Below the pieces are notes generated by a model. That model was not told the DNA's origin. It saw only the letters and a list, made by a program, of their open reading frames with translations, and searched no databases. A stretch of 64,000 nt of DNA from contig NZ_CP053896.1 of assembly GCF_013255915.1 (NCBI RefSeq), forward strand, positions 2,542,001 to 2,606,000. The letters are read 5' to 3'. Of this stretch, positions 26,885 to 38,537 are shown piece by piece. The position numbers and the translations under genes are program-made. Origin of the DNA: Providencia rettgeri (GTDB taxonomy: Bacteria > Pseudomonadota > Gammaproteobacteria > Enterobacterales > Enterobacteriaceae). How positions within the stretch are numbered: position 1 is the stretch's first letter; every line of letters starts with the position of its first letter.

Positions 26885-27895
26885 TTAACTGTTTAGCAAA
26901 ACAATTTTCCCAACAAGATCACCTGATTCCATATATTCATGGGCACTTCGCACCTGAGACAAGTGATATATTTTGTTAATAATAGGTTTTATTTCACCAT
27001 TTTGTAACAACCCCCAGACTTGTTTCTTTAGTTCTTGGGCAATCACTGCTTTTTCCTCAATAGTTCGAGAACGCATTGTTGATCCCGTATGAGTTAATCT
27101 TTTTACCATTAAAGGCATCATATTTAACTCTTTAGGGTTACCTTTCATCATACCAATTTGAATTATTCGTCCAAATTTAGCAGCAACTTGATAATTTTTC
27201 GCAACATAATCACCACCGATAATATCTACGACCATATCAACACCTCGAGAAGAGGTATAATTGAGTGTTGCTTCAACAAAATCATCGTTTCTGTAGTTAA
27301 TAACACAATTTGCGCCTAACGATTTTGCAACTTGAACTTTGTCTTCTGAACCAACAGTAGTAATCACTGTTGCGCCAAAGGCTTTTGCTAACATAATTGC
27401 CACGCTACCAATTCCCGATGTTCCACCGTGAATAAGTACCGTTTCGTCTTTTTTAAGTTTGCCTATTTGAAAAACATTTGCCCAAACAGTGAAAAAGTTT
27501 TCAGGTATCGCTGCACCCTCGATAAAAGATAAATTCCCTAACGGTAAGGCTATGTTTTTATGCACTAAACAATATTCTGCATAACCTCCCCCGGCAACCA
27601 GTCCACAAACTTTGTCTCCGAGCTGCCATTCCTCTACATCATCCGCCTTGGCAACTATAGTTCCTGCAATTTCAAGCCCCATAATCGGAGAAGCATCTGT
27701 CGGTGGAGGATAAGACCCCTTACGCTGAAAAATATCAGGGCGATTAACCCCCGCAGCTTCCACCTTAACGAGCAAATACCCTGCAGAAATTCTAGGTAAC
27801 GGTATATCAATTAATCGCAGCTTTTCTGGTCCACCAGGTTCTATAATGTCTACAACTGTCATCGAGGTGGGTAAAGACTGTTGGATAAGTGCCAT
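26885..27895 (-). CDS. NAD(P)H-quinone oxidoreductase, MDR superfamily (PIG3-like)
   Basis: A 336-residue medium-chain dehydrogenase/reductase without the structural zinc cysteines. It has the N-terminal GroES-like fold (GVNRPDIFQRKG.YPPP, about 51-66), and the nucleotide-binding HGGTSGIGSVAI.LAKAFGA (about 156-175). This is the quinone oxidoreductase/PIG3 type, expected to reduce quinones with NADPH. GGAG precedes ATG 27895. Not obviously linked to the tyramine genes downstream, though on the same strand. Confidence 0.85.
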   Translation of the reverse strand: MALIQQSLPTSMTVVDIIEPGGPEKLRLIDIPLPRISAGYLLVKVEAAGVNRPDIFQRKGSYPPPTDASPIMGLEIAGTIVAKADDVEEWQLGDKVCGLVAGGGYAEYCLVHKNIALPLGNLSFIEGAAIPENFFTVWANVFQIGKLKKDETVLIHGGTSGIGSVAIMLAKAFGATVITTVGSEDKVQVAKSLGANCVINYRNDDFVEATLNYTSSRGVDMVVDIIGGDYVAKNYQVAAKFGRIIQIGMMKGNPKELNMMPLMVKRLTHTGSTMRSRTIEEKAVIAQELKKQVWGLLQNGEIKPIINKIYHLSQVRSAHEYMESGDLVGKIVLLNS

Positions 27896-28218
27896 TATAT
27901 TCTCCTTTTTGAGGTTAATTTGAAAAATTGATATTCCTAAATTTATTTTTGTGTTAAATTAATGCTAATTAGTTTAATATTTCGTGCTTAATTACGACAG
28001 TTTAGAGTAGTAATTACTATGATGATGTAAGTCATCTTTTTCTCGTTTAGAGGCTAAAATTTAATCTATATCAAATTATATACTTAGTAATCTTCTTTAA
28101 TTTAGCATGAATATCTAAATTCACTAATTTCTCACATGCCTTCTGATTGGCTTTTTTGTTTATTAAGTCGATTCTGTCATACATTACTACTTACTAGTTG
28201 CATTATCTTATGTTAAAA

Positions 28219-28232
28219 TTGACTCATATCAA
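28219..28232. promoter_or_regulatory. FNR box upstream of fnr
   Basis: TTGACTCATATCAA matches the FNR consensus TTGAT-N4-ATCAA with one mismatch, 28 bp before the fnr ATG, as expected for negative autoregulation. The rest of the 27896-28259 gap is AT-rich without an ORF. Confidence 0.75.
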
Positions 28233-28259
28233 TAATTTTAACTTGATTGAGCCTTAAAT

Positions 28260-29015
28260 ATGATCCCAGAAAAAAGAGTTGTTCGTCGCATCCAGTCTGG
28301 TGGTTGTGCTATTCATTGTCAGGATTGCAGTATTAGCCAACTTTGCATTCCTTTTACGCTGAATGAACATGAACTGGATCAACTTGATAATATCATCGAA
28401 CGCAAAAAACCAATTCAAAAAGGCCAAGCTTTATTTAAAGCAGGCGATGAATTGCGTTCATTATATGCCATCCGCTCAGGTACAATAAAAAGCTATACAA
28501 TAACCGAAGAAGGCGATGAGCAAATTACTGGTTTTCACTTAGCAGGAGACCTTGTTGGCTTTGATGCTATCATTCATACACAGCACCCAAGTTTTGCACA
28601 AGCACTTGAAACCTCAATGGTTTGTGAAATACCTTTTGAAACCTTAGACGACTTATCAGGCAAAATGCCTAATTTACGTCAGCAAATTATGCGTTTAATG
28701 AGCGGTGAAATTAAAGGTGATCAAGAAATGATCCTTTTATTATCTAAGAAAAATGCGGAAGAGCGTTTAGCTGCATTTATTCTTAACCTCTCTCACCGCT
28801 TTGCGGAACGTGGTTTTTCACCAAGAGAATTTAGATTAACCATGACTCGTGGAGATATCGGTAATTATCTTGGCTTAACAGTTGAAACCATTAGTCGCCT
28901 TTTAGGACGTTTCCAAAAAAGTGGCATGCTAAGTGTTAAAGGTAAGTACATCACTATCGAGGATATGGCTAAACTGACTGATATCGCTGGTAAAGTTTCA
29001 GCAATTACATGCTAA
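28260..29015 (+). CDS. fnr: Fumarate/nitrate reduction regulator FNR
   Basis: A 251-residue oxygen-sensing Crp-family regulator, nearly identical to E. coli FNR. Iron-sulfur ligands C20, C23, C29 and C122 are present, with C16 also conserved. The recognition helix is [12 protein letters not shown] (about 208-219). With an intact [4Fe-4S] cluster it dimerises and switches genes for anaerobic respiration. Followed by a strong terminator and uspE, the same order as in E. coli. Confidence 0.98.
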   Translation: MIPEKRVVRRIQSGGCAIHCQDCSISQLCIPFTLNEHELDQLDNIIERKKPIQKGQALFKAGDELRSLYAIRSGTIKSYTITEEGDEQITGFHLAGDLVGFDAIIHTQHPSFAQALETSMVCEIPFETLDDLSGKMPNLRQQIMRLMSGEIKGDQEMILLLSKKNAEERLAAFILNLSHRFAERGFSPREFRLTMTRGDIGNYLGLTVETISRLLGRFQKSGMLSVKGKYITIEDMAKLTDIAGKVSAITC

Positions 29016-29022
29016 TATCCCT

Positions 29023-29060
29023 AAACGGATCACGTTATCAGTGATCCGTTTTCATTTTTT
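29023..29060 (+). terminator. Intrinsic terminator of fnr
   Basis: AAACGGATCAC (29023-29033) pairs with GTGATCCGTTT (29041-29051), then TTCATTTTTTT. Confidence 0.85.
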
Positions 29061-29140
29061 TCTCCAGATTTCTTGCCTATTTAATCTCAATATCATAGTT
29101 TATCTATATGGAAATATCCGTGTATCGAGAGGATTTCAAT

Positions 29141-30088
29141 ATGGCAAACTATAAAAACCTGCTAGTTGCAATTGACCCAAATCAGGATGATCAACCTGCA
29201 TTAAGACGTGCTGTCTACATCGTGCAGCGTAATGGTGGACGGATAAAAGCGTTTTTGCCTATCTACGACCTTTCCTATGACATGACAACCTTACTTTCTC
29301 CTGAAGAACGTAATGCCATGCGCAAAGGTGTAATAAGCCAAAAAGCAGCGTGGATCAAACAACAAGCTCATTTCTATCTTGAAGCGGGCATTGATATTGA
29401 AATTAAAGTTATTTGGCATAACAAGCCATATGAGGCCATTATTCAGGAAGTAATAAATGGTGAACATGACCTGTTACTGAAAATGGCGCATCAAACCGAT
29501 AATTTTGAGTCGATTATTTTTACCCCACTAGACTGGCATTTACTCCGAAAATGCCCTGCTCCCGTTTGGATGGTAAAAGACAAAGTATGGCCTGATCACG
29601 GTTCAGTGGTTGTCGCCGTTAACTTATCAAATGAGGAATCTTATCACGATGACCTCAATATCAAATTGGTCGAAAAAACAAAAGATTTAGCAACTCGCAT
29701 TATTAAGGAACAGGAAATCCATTTAGTGAGTGCATATCCTGTTGCTCCTATGAATATTGCCATAGAGTTACCTGATTTCGACCCGAGCCTATATAACAAC
29801 GCACTACGCGGCCAACATTTAATTGCGATGAAAGAGTTGCGGCAAAAATTTGGGATTGATGAAAAATATACCCATGTCCGTGAAGGCTTACCTGAAAAAA
29901 TTATTCCAGATATGTGTGAAGAATTGCACGCTGGGGTTGTGGTACTGGGTATTTTAGGCCGCACAGGCATTTCAGCGGCTTTTTTGGGGAATACCGCGGA
30001 GCATGTCATCGATAAGCTAAAATGTGATTTATTAGCGATTAAACCTGACGGTTTTGTTTGTCCTATCAACCCTGCTGATGATGATTAG
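29141..30088 (+). CDS. uspE: Universal stress protein E
   Basis: A 315-residue tandem UspA-fold protein, same length and near-identical motifs to E. coli UspE ([16 protein letters not shown] near the start; [19 protein letters not shown] near residue 275). The second domain keeps the nucleotide-loop pattern G-x2-G-x9-G. It is involved in stress and motility/adhesion phenotypes in E. coli. ATG 29141 is chosen over 29108 because GAGGA lies upstream and the family starts with MAxY. fnr is its upstream neighbour. Confidence 0.95.
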   Translation: MANYKNLLVAIDPNQDDQPALRRAVYIVQRNGGRIKAFLPIYDLSYDMTTLLSPEERNAMRKGVISQKAAWIKQQAHFYLEAGIDIEIKVIWHNKPYEAIIQEVINGEHDLLLKMAHQTDNFESIIFTPLDWHLLRKCPAPVWMVKDKVWPDHGSVVVAVNLSNEESYHDDLNIKLVEKTKDLATRIIKEQEIHLVSAYPVAPMNIAIELPDFDPSLYNNALRGQHLIAMKELRQKFGIDEKYTHVREGLPEKIIPDMCEELHAGVVVLGILGRTGISAAFLGNTAEHVIDKLKCDLLAIKPDGFVCPINPADDD

Positions 30089-30106
30089 CTAATCATCTAA
30101 AACTTA

Positions 30107-30142
30107 TTAAGCCCCAATAATATTTATGTTATTGGGGCTTAA
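30107..30142. terminator. Bidirectional terminator between uspE and tetR-family gene
   Basis: TTAAGCCCCAATAA (30107-30120) and TTATTGGGGCTTAA (30129-30142) are perfect inverses, serving two convergent genes. Confidence 0.85.
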
Positions 30143-30158
30143 TTTAATCATGGCTAAG

Positions 30159-30782
30159 TTATTGCTGAACTGAACTTTGACTAAGTATCGGCCAAGCTTG
30201 CATAGCATTAAAAATGACTTGATTAAGTCTTTCAAGATCAATTCCATCACAAGCTTGTATGGTAAAACCATCAATTACCGTTATATAAAAATCAACGATA
30301 GCTTCAATCGGCGCATCTGGAGCAACATCACCATCATCAATACCTTTACGCATACGTGCCAGTAGAATTTCCTGATAACTTTTCCGTTTTTCTTGGACGT
30401 TTAATTGCACATCTTCGATTTGCTTTGACCCATTCATTGTCGCTGTAATCAGCATACAACCTGCAGGCTTGTTTGGCTGAATTAGCCTTTTAGCGCTTTC
30501 ATACATCAGCAATTCAATTGCAATTTTCGCTGTTTTGGCTTGCTTTACAATAGACAAAATAGGACAAGCTTCATTCATCAAATAATAATCAATACATTGA
30601 TTAAACAACGATGCTTTATCACCAAAAGCACAGTAAAGGCTAGGCGCTGTGATACCTAGCTCTTGAGTTAAATCGCTAATTGAGGTTGCAACATAGCCAT
30701 TTCGCCAAAACAATAGCATGGCTTTAGCTAGTGCATCTTGTTGGTCAAAGCCTTTAGGCCGCCCGCGTTTTATTTGATTCAT
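30159..30782 (-). CDS. TetR/AcrR-family repressor
   Basis: A 207-residue regulator with an N-terminal helix-turn-helix (ISDLTQELGITAPSLYCAFGDKASLF, in parts about 38-63) and a helical ligand-binding C-terminal domain of the TetR_C type. It begins RGRPKGFD.., typical of the NemR/YcdC-like branch. It is divergent from the MFS gene, with two 22-bp operators in between, so it almost certainly represses both. The ligand is unknown. Confidence 0.88.
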   Translation of the reverse strand: MNQIKRGRPKGFDQQDALAKAMLLFWRNGYVATSISDLTQELGITAPSLYCAFGDKASLFNQCIDYYLMNEACPILSIVKQAKTAKIAIELLMYESAKRLIQPNKPAGCMLITATMNGSKQIEDVQLNVQEKRKSYQEILLARMRKGIDDGDVAPDAPIEAIVDFYITVIDGFTIQACDGIDLERLNQVIFNAMQAWPILSQSSVQQ

Positions 30783-30823
30783 ATTCTCACTTTACTCGCA
30801 GTCAATTCACTATACCACAACTA

Positions 30824-30845
30824 TTTTATAGTGATCATTATAAAA
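30824..30845. promoter_or_regulatory. TetR operator 1
   Basis: Inverted repeat TTTTATAGTGA / TCATTATAAAA, 22 bp, differing from a perfect palindrome at one pair. It matches operator 2 at 19 of 22 positions and lies nearer the regulator. Confidence 0.75.
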
Positions 30846-30849
30846 ATAA

Positions 30850-30878
30850 TTGACAACGTCTAAATTCACATAAACAAT
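30850..30878 (+). promoter_or_regulatory. Probable MFS promoter between the two operators
   Basis: TTGACA at 30850-30855 is followed about 16 bp later by TAAACAAT. Operators on both sides fit repression by occlusion. Confidence 0.5.
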
Positions 30879-30888
30879 AGCGCCATGA

Positions 30889-30910
30889 TTTTATAGCGGT
30901 CACTATAAAA
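30889..30910. promoter_or_regulatory. TetR operator 2
   Basis: Inverted repeat TTTTATAGCGG / TCACTATAAAA, 22 bp, 65 bp from operator 1 and 41 bp before the MFS start. Confidence 0.75.
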
Positions 30911-30951
30911 TCATTCTTTTTTGTAAACTACTTAACTTTCATGGAAAGCGC

Positions 30952-32148
30952 ATGACAACAACTCATATTTCTTCGCATAATGGTAACTGGCTTTCACTAT
31001 TATCTGCAACTTTTGCTTGCTTCATTATTGTTACTGGTGAGTTTTTAGCCATTAGCGTGCTAAATAACATCGCTTATGATTTTCAAATATCAACAGGTAC
31101 CGCAGGGCTTACAGTCACTGTCACATCTATCGCAGGTATGGCATCCTCCCTATTTGTCCCCATTTATGCAAAAAATATCGATAGACGCCAAGTTTTACTT
31201 TTCTTAGTTGCTCTCATGATATTAGCTAATGCAATTACGGCTTTCGCGTCTAATTTTAGTTTAGTTTTATTAGGTAGATTCGCATTAGGAATTGCACTAG
31301 GGGGTTTTTGGGGAGTTGCAGCAGGCTTAGTGATACGTCTAGCACCTAAAAATATGTCAATAACCACATCCGTAACAATATTCTTTTCAGCCGTCACATT
31401 AGTCACCGTGCTCGGAGTACCTCTAGGCGCTTGGTTATCTGATAATTATGGTTGGAGAATGCCTTATATTGCGCTGGTTATTGCAGGTGCTGTCGCGTTT
31501 TTAATGCAGTATTTCTCTTTACCATCATTAAAACCTTCTTCGTCTATGCAATGGAAGGAATTGTTATTGATGCCATCGCACCCTATTGCGCGTAAAGGGT
31601 TAATTATATTCACACTGATTTTTTTAGCACATTTCTCTGCGTATAATTATTTTACGGTGTTCTTTAAACAAACCGCAGGTTTTATCGAAGGACAAATTTC
31701 AGCACTATTGCTCTTTTTTGGGGTGGCCAGCGTAGTTGGCAATATACTGGCGGGTTATGTCGGAAAATATAATGTTCGTTATAATTTCGCGATTAGTGCA
31801 CTTTTATTAGCCTTAGCTTTTCTCGCATTATCTGTTTTAGATTTTAATTGGGCGACCAGTATCATATTTGTTTTTTCATGGGGGATCGCTGCGGGTATGG
31901 TTCCTGCAACAATCAATATGTGGATGCACGTTCATGTTCCGGAATTAACTGAGAAAGGTTCCGCCCTTATTACCTTTATGTTTTTAATTCTAATTACTAT
32001 TGGCAGTCTAGTAGGAGGATACGTCATGGACCATTTCAATGGCGGAGTTCTCATGATGAGCATGCTCATAATATCAACACTAGCATTTTTATTAGTGTTT
32101 ACCTTTGCTCGAGGGCTAACCAATTGCGCTCGATTTTGCCTCAAATGA
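30952..32148 (+). CDS. MFS efflux transporter, DHA1 family
   Basis: A 398-residue major facilitator with 12 predicted helices. The loop between helices 2 and 3 carries KNIDRRQVL (about 76-84), and helix 4 has LGRFALGIALGGFWGVAAG, close to the sugar/purine-efflux and arabinose-efflux branch of DHA1. It likely exports a small toxic compound that induces the divergent TetR repressor. ATG 30952 is preceded by GGAAAG. A bidirectional terminator follows. Confidence 0.87.
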   Translation: MTTTHISSHNGNWLSLLSATFACFIIVTGEFLAISVLNNIAYDFQISTGTAGLTVTVTSIAGMASSLFVPIYAKNIDRRQVLLFLVALMILANAITAFASNFSLVLLGRFALGIALGGFWGVAAGLVIRLAPKNMSITTSVTIFFSAVTLVTVLGVPLGAWLSDNYGWRMPYIALVIAGAVAFLMQYFSLPSLKPSSSMQWKELLLMPSHPIARKGLIIFTLIFLAHFSAYNYFTVFFKQTAGFIEGQISALLLFFGVASVVGNILAGYVGKYNVRYNFAISALLLALAFLALSVLDFNWATSIIFVFSWGIAAGMVPATINMWMHVHVPELTEKGSALITFMFLILITIGSLVGGYVMDHFNGGVLMMSMLIISTLAFLLVFTFARGLTNCARFCLK

Positions 32149-32197
32149 TGCGTTTATAAGGCTGCATCACATAAACTGATTTAACTCTCAAATATCA

Positions 32198-32234
32198 AGA
32201 AGGGGTGACTGGAATTAACCAATCACCCCTTCTT
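32198..32234. terminator. Bidirectional terminator between MFS gene and pntB
   Basis: AAGAAGGGGTGA (32198-32209) pairs with TCACCCCTTCTT (32223-32234), a 12-bp perfect stem between convergent genes. Confidence 0.85.
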
Positions 32235-32279
32235 ATTTACTTTACTAATTATTTTGAAATGAATTAGTAACTCATTAAA

Positions 32280-33671
32280 TTACAATGCACGTAAGATTGC
32301 ATCAACGCTATCTTTCGCATCACCAAACAACATCTGTGTATTTTCTTTGAAGAATAATGGGTTTTGTACCCCAGCATAGCCTGTATTCATTGAACGTTTA
32401 AATACAATGACATTGCTTGCTTTCCAAACTTCAAGAACTGGCATACCTGCAATTGGGCTGTTTGGATCTTCTTGAGCCGCTGGGTTAACCGTATCGTTAG
32501 CACCAATAACAAGAACGGTATCGGTATCAGAGAAATCATCATTAATTTCATCCATTTCCAATACGATATCATAAGGTACTTTAGCTTCGGCTAATAATAC
32601 GTTCATATGGCCAGGTAAACGCCCAGCTACAGGGTGAATACCAAAACGCACATTAATACCACGTTCGCGTAATTTAGTGGTGATATCCGCAACAGGGTAT
32701 TGTGCTTGTGCTACCGCCATACCATACCCCGGAGTGATAATTACTGATGTTGAGTTTTTCAACATTTCAGCGACTTCCTCTGCGGTGCTTTCGCGATACT
32801 CACCCATTTCTTCTTCTGTGCCTGTTGAAGAGCCATCTGTACCGAAGCCTCCTGCAATAACACTGATAAACGAACGGTTCATCGCCTTACACATAATATA
32901 GGACAGAATCGCACCTGAAGAACCGACCAATGCCCCTGTGACAATCAGCAAGTCATTGCTTAACATAAAACCTGCCGCTGCAGCAGCCCAACCTGAATAC
33001 GAATTCAGCATTGAAACGACCACTGGCATGTCCGCTCCACCAATTGAAGCGACTAAATGCCAGCCAAAAGCCAAAGCTATCGCGGTCATAATTAGCATCA
33101 AGAAGACTTGCAAGCCGACACTTTCTGTTTTAACAAAAATCACTAACAGAATAAATGAAACCACTAACGCCGCTAAATTCAGTTTATGGCGATTAGGTAA
33201 CATCATCGGTTTTGATGACATTTTCCCTGATAATTTACCATAAGCGACTACTGAACCGGTGAAGGTAACTGCACCAATGAAGATCCCTAAGAAAACTTCA
33301 GTTAAGTGAATGTTTTCCATCACAACATCAGCGTGCCCTTCACTTGCGATAAAGCTGTTAAAACCAACCAGCACTGCAGCTAAACCGACGAAACTATGTA
33401 AAATAGCCACCAGCTCAGGCATTTCTGTCATTTCAACTTTTTTCGCTAAGCGAATACCAATGACAGCACCAATGACCATCGCAACGATCATCCAGCCCAC
33501 ATTAGCACTGTGAGGACCTAAAATAGTGGCTATCAAGGCGATAGCCATCCCGATAATGCCATAAGTATTCCCACGTTGGGAACTTTCATGACGGGATAGC
33601 CCCGCAAGGCTGAAAATAAATAGGATAGCAGCAACTATGTAAGCTGCTGTCACAATTCCACTCGACAACAT
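32280..33671 (-). CDS. pntB: NAD(P) transhydrogenase subunit beta
   Basis: A 463-residue subunit of the proton-pumping transhydrogenase (E. coli 462). The N-terminal two thirds holds about nine membrane helices; the C-terminal soluble domain III binds NADP(H), with [16 protein letters not shown] (about 314-329) and [13 protein letters not shown]. It works with PntA to make NADPH from NADH using proton motive force. It starts 10 bp after the pntA stop. Confidence 0.98.
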   Translation of the reverse strand: MLSSGIVTAAYIVAAILFIFSLAGLSRHESSQRGNTYGIIGMAIALIATILGPHSANVGWMIVAMVIGAVIGIRLAKKVEMTEMPELVAILHSFVGLAAVLVGFNSFIASEGHADVVMENIHLTEVFLGIFIGAVTFTGSVVAYGKLSGKMSSKPMMLPNRHKLNLAALVVSFILLVIFVKTESVGLQVFLMLIMTAIALAFGWHLVASIGGADMPVVVSMLNSYSGWAAAAAGFMLSNDLLIVTGALVGSSGAILSYIMCKAMNRSFISVIAGGFGTDGSSTGTEEEMGEYRESTAEEVAEMLKNSTSVIITPGYGMAVAQAQYPVADITTKLRERGINVRFGIHPVAGRLPGHMNVLLAEAKVPYDIVLEMDEINDDFSDTDTVLVIGANDTVNPAAQEDPNSPIAGMPVLEVWKASNVIVFKRSMNTGYAGVQNPLFFKENTQMLFGDAKDSVDAILRAL

Positions 33672-33681
33672 AAGTTACCCC

Positions 33682-35596
<1,915 letters not shown>

Positions 35597-36547
35597 ATGA
35601 AGCTGAAAACTACGGTCATCGCAGCCGCGGTGTTATCATTAACTAGTATAACTGCTACTCAGGCGGCTGTTGAGTTGACGCCAAAACAGGCTACTGAATT
35701 AAAACCTTATGAGCGTATAACAGTCACCGGGCGCTTTAATGCTATTTATGAAGCATCCGATGCAGTCTCCCGTAGGGCTGATAAAATGGGGGCATATGCC
35801 TTTTACATTCAAAGCCTTGATGATGTAGGTGATAGCGGCAACATGCGTGTTGTTGCTGATGTCTACGCAAAAGACGCACCACAAGTTGATACACCAAAAC
35901 GTCGTGTATTCGGTGGTGTTGAGGAAATGTCAAAAACTGACGCAACAGAATATGAGCCTTTTGATACTGTTACTGTAAGCGGTTTTTACCCTTCTCAACC
36001 AGACCTATATGAGGCTATCGCCAAAAAAGCACTTGAGAAAAATGCTGCCTCGTTCTATGTGGTTCGTAATATCGCAATGAATGATGGTGGAAATACATTA
36101 GCAACTGCTTATATCTATAAGAAAGATGCACCGAAACGACAAGTTCTTAATGAAGACGCAGTGGTTCCTGCCGATTCTGACGCTGGTCGTGCTCTGTTAG
36201 CAGAGGGCGGTGAAGCGGCTAAAAAAGTTCGCATTCCTGGTGTTGCATCTTCTGAAGAACCAACAACCGCAGTCGGACGCTTCTTTGAAACCTCTAGCAG
36301 TCAACCGGGTCGTACTAGTGTGACTCTGCCAAGTGGTTATGTTATCGAAGAGGTCAACAAAACAGCAGCTGCACAAATGGTCCCATTTGACTCTATTACA
36401 TTCTCTGGATATTACACCAATACACCTGAAGTACGTTACCAAATAGCAAAACGTGCGGAAGCGAAAGGGGCTAAATATTTTCATATTACAAGAGAATGGC
36501 AATCTAATGGTGGCAGTGTCACTATCAGTGCTGACTTGTTTAAATAG
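35597..36547 (+). CDS. ydgH: Periplasmic DUF1471 (YdgH/BhsA/McbA) triple-domain protein
   Basis: A 316-residue secreted protein: a signal peptide (about 1-23, ending TQAA) followed by three DUF1471 domains, each containing an aKAekKGA-type helix and a terminal beta-strand (about 25-102, 116-190, 255-316). E. coli YdgH (314 residues) has the same plan and neighbourhood beside pntAB. DUF1471 proteins are linked to envelope stress and biofilm behaviour. ATG 35597 is chosen for GGAAGG upstream and the signal peptide. Confidence 0.92.
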   Translation: MKLKTTVIAAAVLSLTSITATQAAVELTPKQATELKPYERITVTGRFNAIYEASDAVSRRADKMGAYAFYIQSLDDVGDSGNMRVVADVYAKDAPQVDTPKRRVFGGVEEMSKTDATEYEPFDTVTVSGFYPSQPDLYEAIAKKALEKNAASFYVVRNIAMNDGGNTLATAYIYKKDAPKRQVLNEDAVVPADSDAGRALLAEGGEAAKKVRIPGVASSEEPTTAVGRFFETSSSQPGRTSVTLPSGYVIEEVNKTAAAQMVPFDSITFSGYYTNTPEVRYQIAKRAEAKGAKYFHITREWQSNGGSVTISADLFK

Positions 36548-36566
36548 TCCTAATTTATGTGATGTT

Positions 36567-36600
36567 AAAACCAGCCTACTCGGCTGGTTTTTTTGTTTTT
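36567..36600 (+). terminator. Intrinsic terminator of ydgH
   Basis: AAAACCAGCC (36567-36576) and GGCTGGTTTT (36582-36591) form a stem followed by TTTTGTTTTT. Confidence 0.9.
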
Positions 36601-36848
36601 AGACTCTCACTTTAGATTATATCTCGTCCTTTACTCTATTCATCCTCACTCTTTTGAAAAAGTGCATAAAACATCTTAAAAAATGCATACATTACCATTG
36701 CATATCTGTCATTTCGTTCGTAGAATCCACACTCTGAAAACATGCAGTCATTCTATCTGCTTTTTTAATGGCTACTAGTTAAACTCATTATTGTAATGGC
36801 ACTTTAACGTCATTTTAACTTTTGATTTCTGAACGTTCAGGATTTACT

Positions 36849-38240
36849 TTGAAAAATACTTTGAGTCTTACCGCACTAACTGCGCTAGTTCTTAGCTCAA
36901 TGGTTGGCGCCGGTGTTTTTAGTCTCCCTCAAAATATGGCTGAAGTGGCTAGCCCTCTCGCATTAATAATCGGTTGGTCAATTACCGGTGTGGGCATCCT
37001 TTTTTTAGCATTTGCCTTATTGTTGCTTTCTCGCATACGACCTGACCTTGACGGTGGGATATTTACTTACGCCAAAGTCGGCTTCGGGGAATTAATTGGT
37101 TTTTGCTCGGCGTGGGGTTATTGGCTATGTGCAGTAGTTGCGAATGTGTCTTATCTTGTTATCGTATTCGCAGCAATCAGTTTTTTTACTGATACTCCTG
37201 ACAACATTATTTTTGGTGATGGGAATACATGGCAAGCCCTAGTCGGAGAATCAATACTCCTCTGGTTTGTGCACTATTTAGTTCTTCGTGGAGTACAAAC
37301 AGCCGCTGGAATTAATAAACTTGCCACAATGGCAAAATTGGTTCCCCTTGGCTTATTTATTGTATTGGCTTTTTTTGCGTTTAAACTTGATATTTTCAAT
37401 GCAGATTTTAGTGGTATCGAATTTGGCGTTCCTGTTTGGGAGCAAGTCAAAGATACCATGCTGATTACACTATGGGTATTTATTGGTATCGAAGGTGCCG
37501 TTGTCGTCTCTGCACGAGCGAAAAACCGCCGCGATGTTGGCTTAGCAACAATTTTCGCTGTGAGTTCTGCTTTAATTATCTATATTCTAGTGACCTTACT
37601 TTCTTTAGGTATTATGCCTAGAGCTGAACTTGCAGAAATAAAAAATCCATCCATGGCCCCTCTCATGATAAGTTTAATTGGTTCGAGTGGTGATATTATT
37701 ATTGCAGCGGGCCTAATTATTTCTGTTTGTGGGGCTTATCTCAGTTGGACTATTATGGCCGCTGAAGTACCTTATATTGCAGCCCAATACCAATCATTTC
37801 CTAAAATATTCAATAAATTAAATAAGAATGATGCCCCATCATCTTCTTTATGGCTCACTAATGGTGCAGTACAGCTATCTTTAGTTCTTATTTGGCTTAG
37901 TGGGAGTAATTACAATACATTGCTTACCATTGCCTCTGAAATGATTTTAGTCCCCTATTTCCTTGTTGGTGCATTTTTAGTAAAAGTAGCTTTTGAACGT
38001 CATAATAAGGCATTACTTGCCGTTGGAGCTATTGCCAGTCTTTATGGTCTATGGTTGCTTTATGCATCAGGGTTAATCAATTTACTATTATCCGTCGTTT
38101 TATATGCCCCTGGTATTTTGGTATTTTTCTATGCTCGCCAGCAGCAAACCAACCAAATGCCATTAAAAGCGATTGAAAAAATCATGGCATATGCCATTGC
38201 TATCGGCGCTATCCCTGCGCTCTATTATTTGGTTGCCTAG
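36849..38240 (+). CDS. ydgI: APC-family arginine/ornithine antiporter-like transporter YdgI
   Basis: A 463-residue basic amino acid/polyamine-organocation transporter with about 12 helices, close to E. coli YdgI (460) and ArcD-type antiporters. The family N-terminus ALTALVLSSMVGAGVFSLPQNM and DGGIFTYAKVGFGELIGFCSAWGYW in part are present. The start appears to be TTG 36849 (MKNTLSL), with CAGGA 7 nt upstream and the E. coli length; TTG 36822 is the longer alternative and no ATG fits. Substrate is inferred from the family. A weak hairpin follows at 38252-38284. Confidence 0.88.
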   Translation: MKNTLSLTALTALVLSSMVGAGVFSLPQNMAEVASPLALIIGWSITGVGILFLAFALLLLSRIRPDLDGGIFTYAKVGFGELIGFCSAWGYWLCAVVANVSYLVIVFAAISFFTDTPDNIIFGDGNTWQALVGESILLWFVHYLVLRGVQTAAGINKLATMAKLVPLGLFIVLAFFAFKLDIFNADFSGIEFGVPVWEQVKDTMLITLWVFIGIEGAVVVSARAKNRRDVGLATIFAVSSALIIYILVTLLSLGIMPRAELAEIKNPSMAPLMISLIGSSGDIIIAAGLIISVCGAYLSWTIMAAEVPYIAAQYQSFPKIFNKLNKNDAPSSSLWLTNGAVQLSLVLIWLSGSNYNTLLTIASEMILVPYFLVGAFLVKVAFERHNKALLAVGAIASLYGLWLLYASGLINLLLSVVLYAPGILVFFYARQQQTNQMPLKAIEKIMAYAIAIGAIPALYYLVA

Positions 38241-38251
38241 TTTTAGAAACG

Positions 38252-38284
38252 AGGGCTTAATTTTAACCCATAAATTTAAGCCTT
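38252..38284 (+). terminator. Hairpin after ydgI
   Basis: AGGGCTTAA (38252-38260) pairs with TTAAGCCTT (38276-38284) with one G-T pair; no long T-run. Confidence 0.45.
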
Positions 38285-38478
38285 CATTTACTGCAACATC
38301 CTGTTTTTTTGATTACTAAATCACTCCATAATTTTCTAGTCGTAATTTCCTTCACAATTTTCGCCCTCCTTTACAATTTCCCCTCTCCTTTGTTGGTTAA
38401 AATTTCTGTTGTATGAGCTTCGATGCTTATATTTTTATCATTCATTAGTATGTTGTAACTAAACAATTAAGGTCAACT

Positions 38479-38519
38479 AAAAATGAAAAGCGCTTCACAT
38501 ACAGAATACGTGAAGCGCT
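38479..38519 (-). terminator. Intrinsic terminator of hrpA
   Basis: AGCGCTTCAC (38489-38498) pairs with GTGAAGCGCT (38510-38519); on the minus strand CTTTTCATTTTT follows. Confidence 0.85.
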
Positions 38520-38537
38520 AATTAATCAAAATAAGGC

